Below are positions 5,745-6,385 of a stretch of 6,385 nucleotides of DNA, one piece after another (position 1 is the first letter of the stretch; each line of letters opens with the position of its first letter). The position numbers were made by a program, and so were the translations under genes. The stretch is from Anaerotignum sp. GTDB taxonomy: Bacteria; Bacillota; Clostridia; Lachnospirales; Anaerotignaceae. The notes below the pieces were generated by a model. That model worked only from the letters and a program-made list of their open reading frames with translations. It did not search any database and was not told the origin of the DNA. Location: positions 1-6,385 of the forward strand of contig JAFRZQ010000331.1 in the NCBI GenBank assembly GCA_017442465.1, written 5' to 3'.

Positions 5745-6385
5745 TCAATTCTCCTTTAAGTCCATCAGCATGACCTCTAAGGTCAGCCGAAAATTTGCAT
5801 TCTGCGCCAGGCGCATACGGGCTGTCCGCACTGCCTCGGCTTTTTTCGCCAGAACCTCCGCAGGCTCCTTTGCCCCGCGGAAGATCTCGTCTTTTTTATC
5901 CTTCTGGATGAGATAACGCTCCTCGCGGAGGCTTTTCGCCGTCAGGAGATCACGATACCACAATTCCATAATATCCAAAAACCGCAGGTCATTTTTATAA
6001 GCCTCCAGTTCTTTTGCCAGTAAATATGCCTCCCCCTCCGGCATGGAAGGAAGGGCTTCCAGTTTGCCCAGAATATCCTGCCGCATTTCGCGGAAGGCCT
6101 CATCCTCTTTCAGTTCCAGTGCCTGACCGATCCTTCCCTGGGCATAGGCCGCAAGGATATGGCTTTCCTCCTCGGAAATGCCGTTCTGCATCAGATATTC
6201 CGCCACCATTTCCTCGGAAAGAGGGCGAATTTTCATGGTCACCACACGGGAAAGGATGGTGGGCAAAAATGCTTCTGCCCGTTCCGCCAGAAGCAGGAAC
6301 ACAGCATGGGCAGGCGGTTCTTCCAGGGTTTTCAGCAGGGCATTCTGTGCCTGCGTATTCATGGTATCCGCCTTTTCAATAATAT
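5745..6385 (-). CDS. holB: DNA polymerase III delta-prime subunit HolB, 5' end outside window
   Basis: The C-terminal 212 residues are visible; about 110-120 N-terminal residues, including the P-loop-like and zinc-binding part, should lie beyond the right edge. The reading frame continues upstream of an internal ATG at 6362 as IIEKADT, giving IIEKADTMNTQAQNALLKTLEEPP across the edge, which is diagnostic of delta-prime and the related DnaX. Sensor 1 reads TILSRVVTM where most relatives have SRC, so the arginine is kept but the cysteine is valine. The rest is the helical clamp-loader collar domain. Gene length after this point and the ricT neighbour favour HolB over DnaX. Delta-prime is part of the clamp loader that places the beta clamp on primed DNA. 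The gene overlaps nothing and ends 3 nt before ricT. Confidence 0.93.
   Translation of the reverse strand, partial: IIEKADTMNTQAQNALLKTLEEPPAHAVFLLLAERAEAFLPTILSRVVTMKIRPLSEEMVAEYLMQNGISEEESHILAAYAQGRIGQALELKEDEAFREMRQDILGKLEALPSMPEGEAYLLAKELEAYKNDLRFLDIMELWYRDLLTAKSLREERYLIQKDKKDEIFRGAKEPAEVLAKKAEAVRTARMRLAQNANFRLTLEVMLMDLKEN

Overview
All the coding capacity lies on the minus strand, so the genes read from high to low coordinates. Moderate base composition, strong AAAGGAG-type ribosome binding sites, a holB-ricT-trmN6-rsmI gene order and a large oxygen-sensitive Fe-S activase all point to a strictly anaerobic Firmicute of class Clostridia, probably near Lachnospirales. The lineage below class level is inference.

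Region A (6385 to about 2660, minus) is a housekeeping cluster: holB (DNA polymerase III delta-prime, 5' end outside the window), ricT (PSP1/YaaT), trmN6 (tRNA1Val A37 methyltransferase), rsmI (16S rRNA C1402 2'-O-methyltransferase), then a small unrecognised one-pass membrane protein and a strong intrinsic terminator. The order matches the Bacillus subtilis holB-yaaT-yabA-yabB-yazA-yabC block, without yabA and yazA. The genes are tightly packed (holB/ricT 3 nt apart, ricT/trmN6 overlapping by 11 nt), except for a gap of about 155 nt before rsmI. That gap is almost wholly filled by a 131-bp imperfect palindrome, the most unexplained structure in the window. The rsmI gene behind it has no visible Shine-Dalgarno sequence.

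Region B (about 2632 to 1, minus) is a separate transcription unit. It has four helically phased A-tracts, a good sigma-70-type promoter, a TetR-type palindromic operator just downstream of the predicted transcription start, a TetR-family repressor gene, and, overlapping its stop codon, a large acyl-CoA dehydratase activase-type gene that runs off the left edge. The visible 614 residues hold two complete BadF/HgdC-type ATPase domains in tandem, each with its own pair of cluster cysteines 39 residues apart. Proteins of this kind usually continue into DUF2229 and dehydratase-like regions. Relatives in anaerobes include the plasmalogen (vinyl-ether lipid) synthase PlsA/PlsR system of Clostridium perfringens. 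A self-regulating TetR coupled to such an enzyme therefore suggests a lipid- or acyl-CoA-responsive switch, but function cannot be settled from this window because the catalytic half is missing.

No tRNA, rRNA, CRISPR array, insertion sequence or plus-strand gene was found. The only gene-free stretches are 2489-2701 and 3969-4123, and both are described below.
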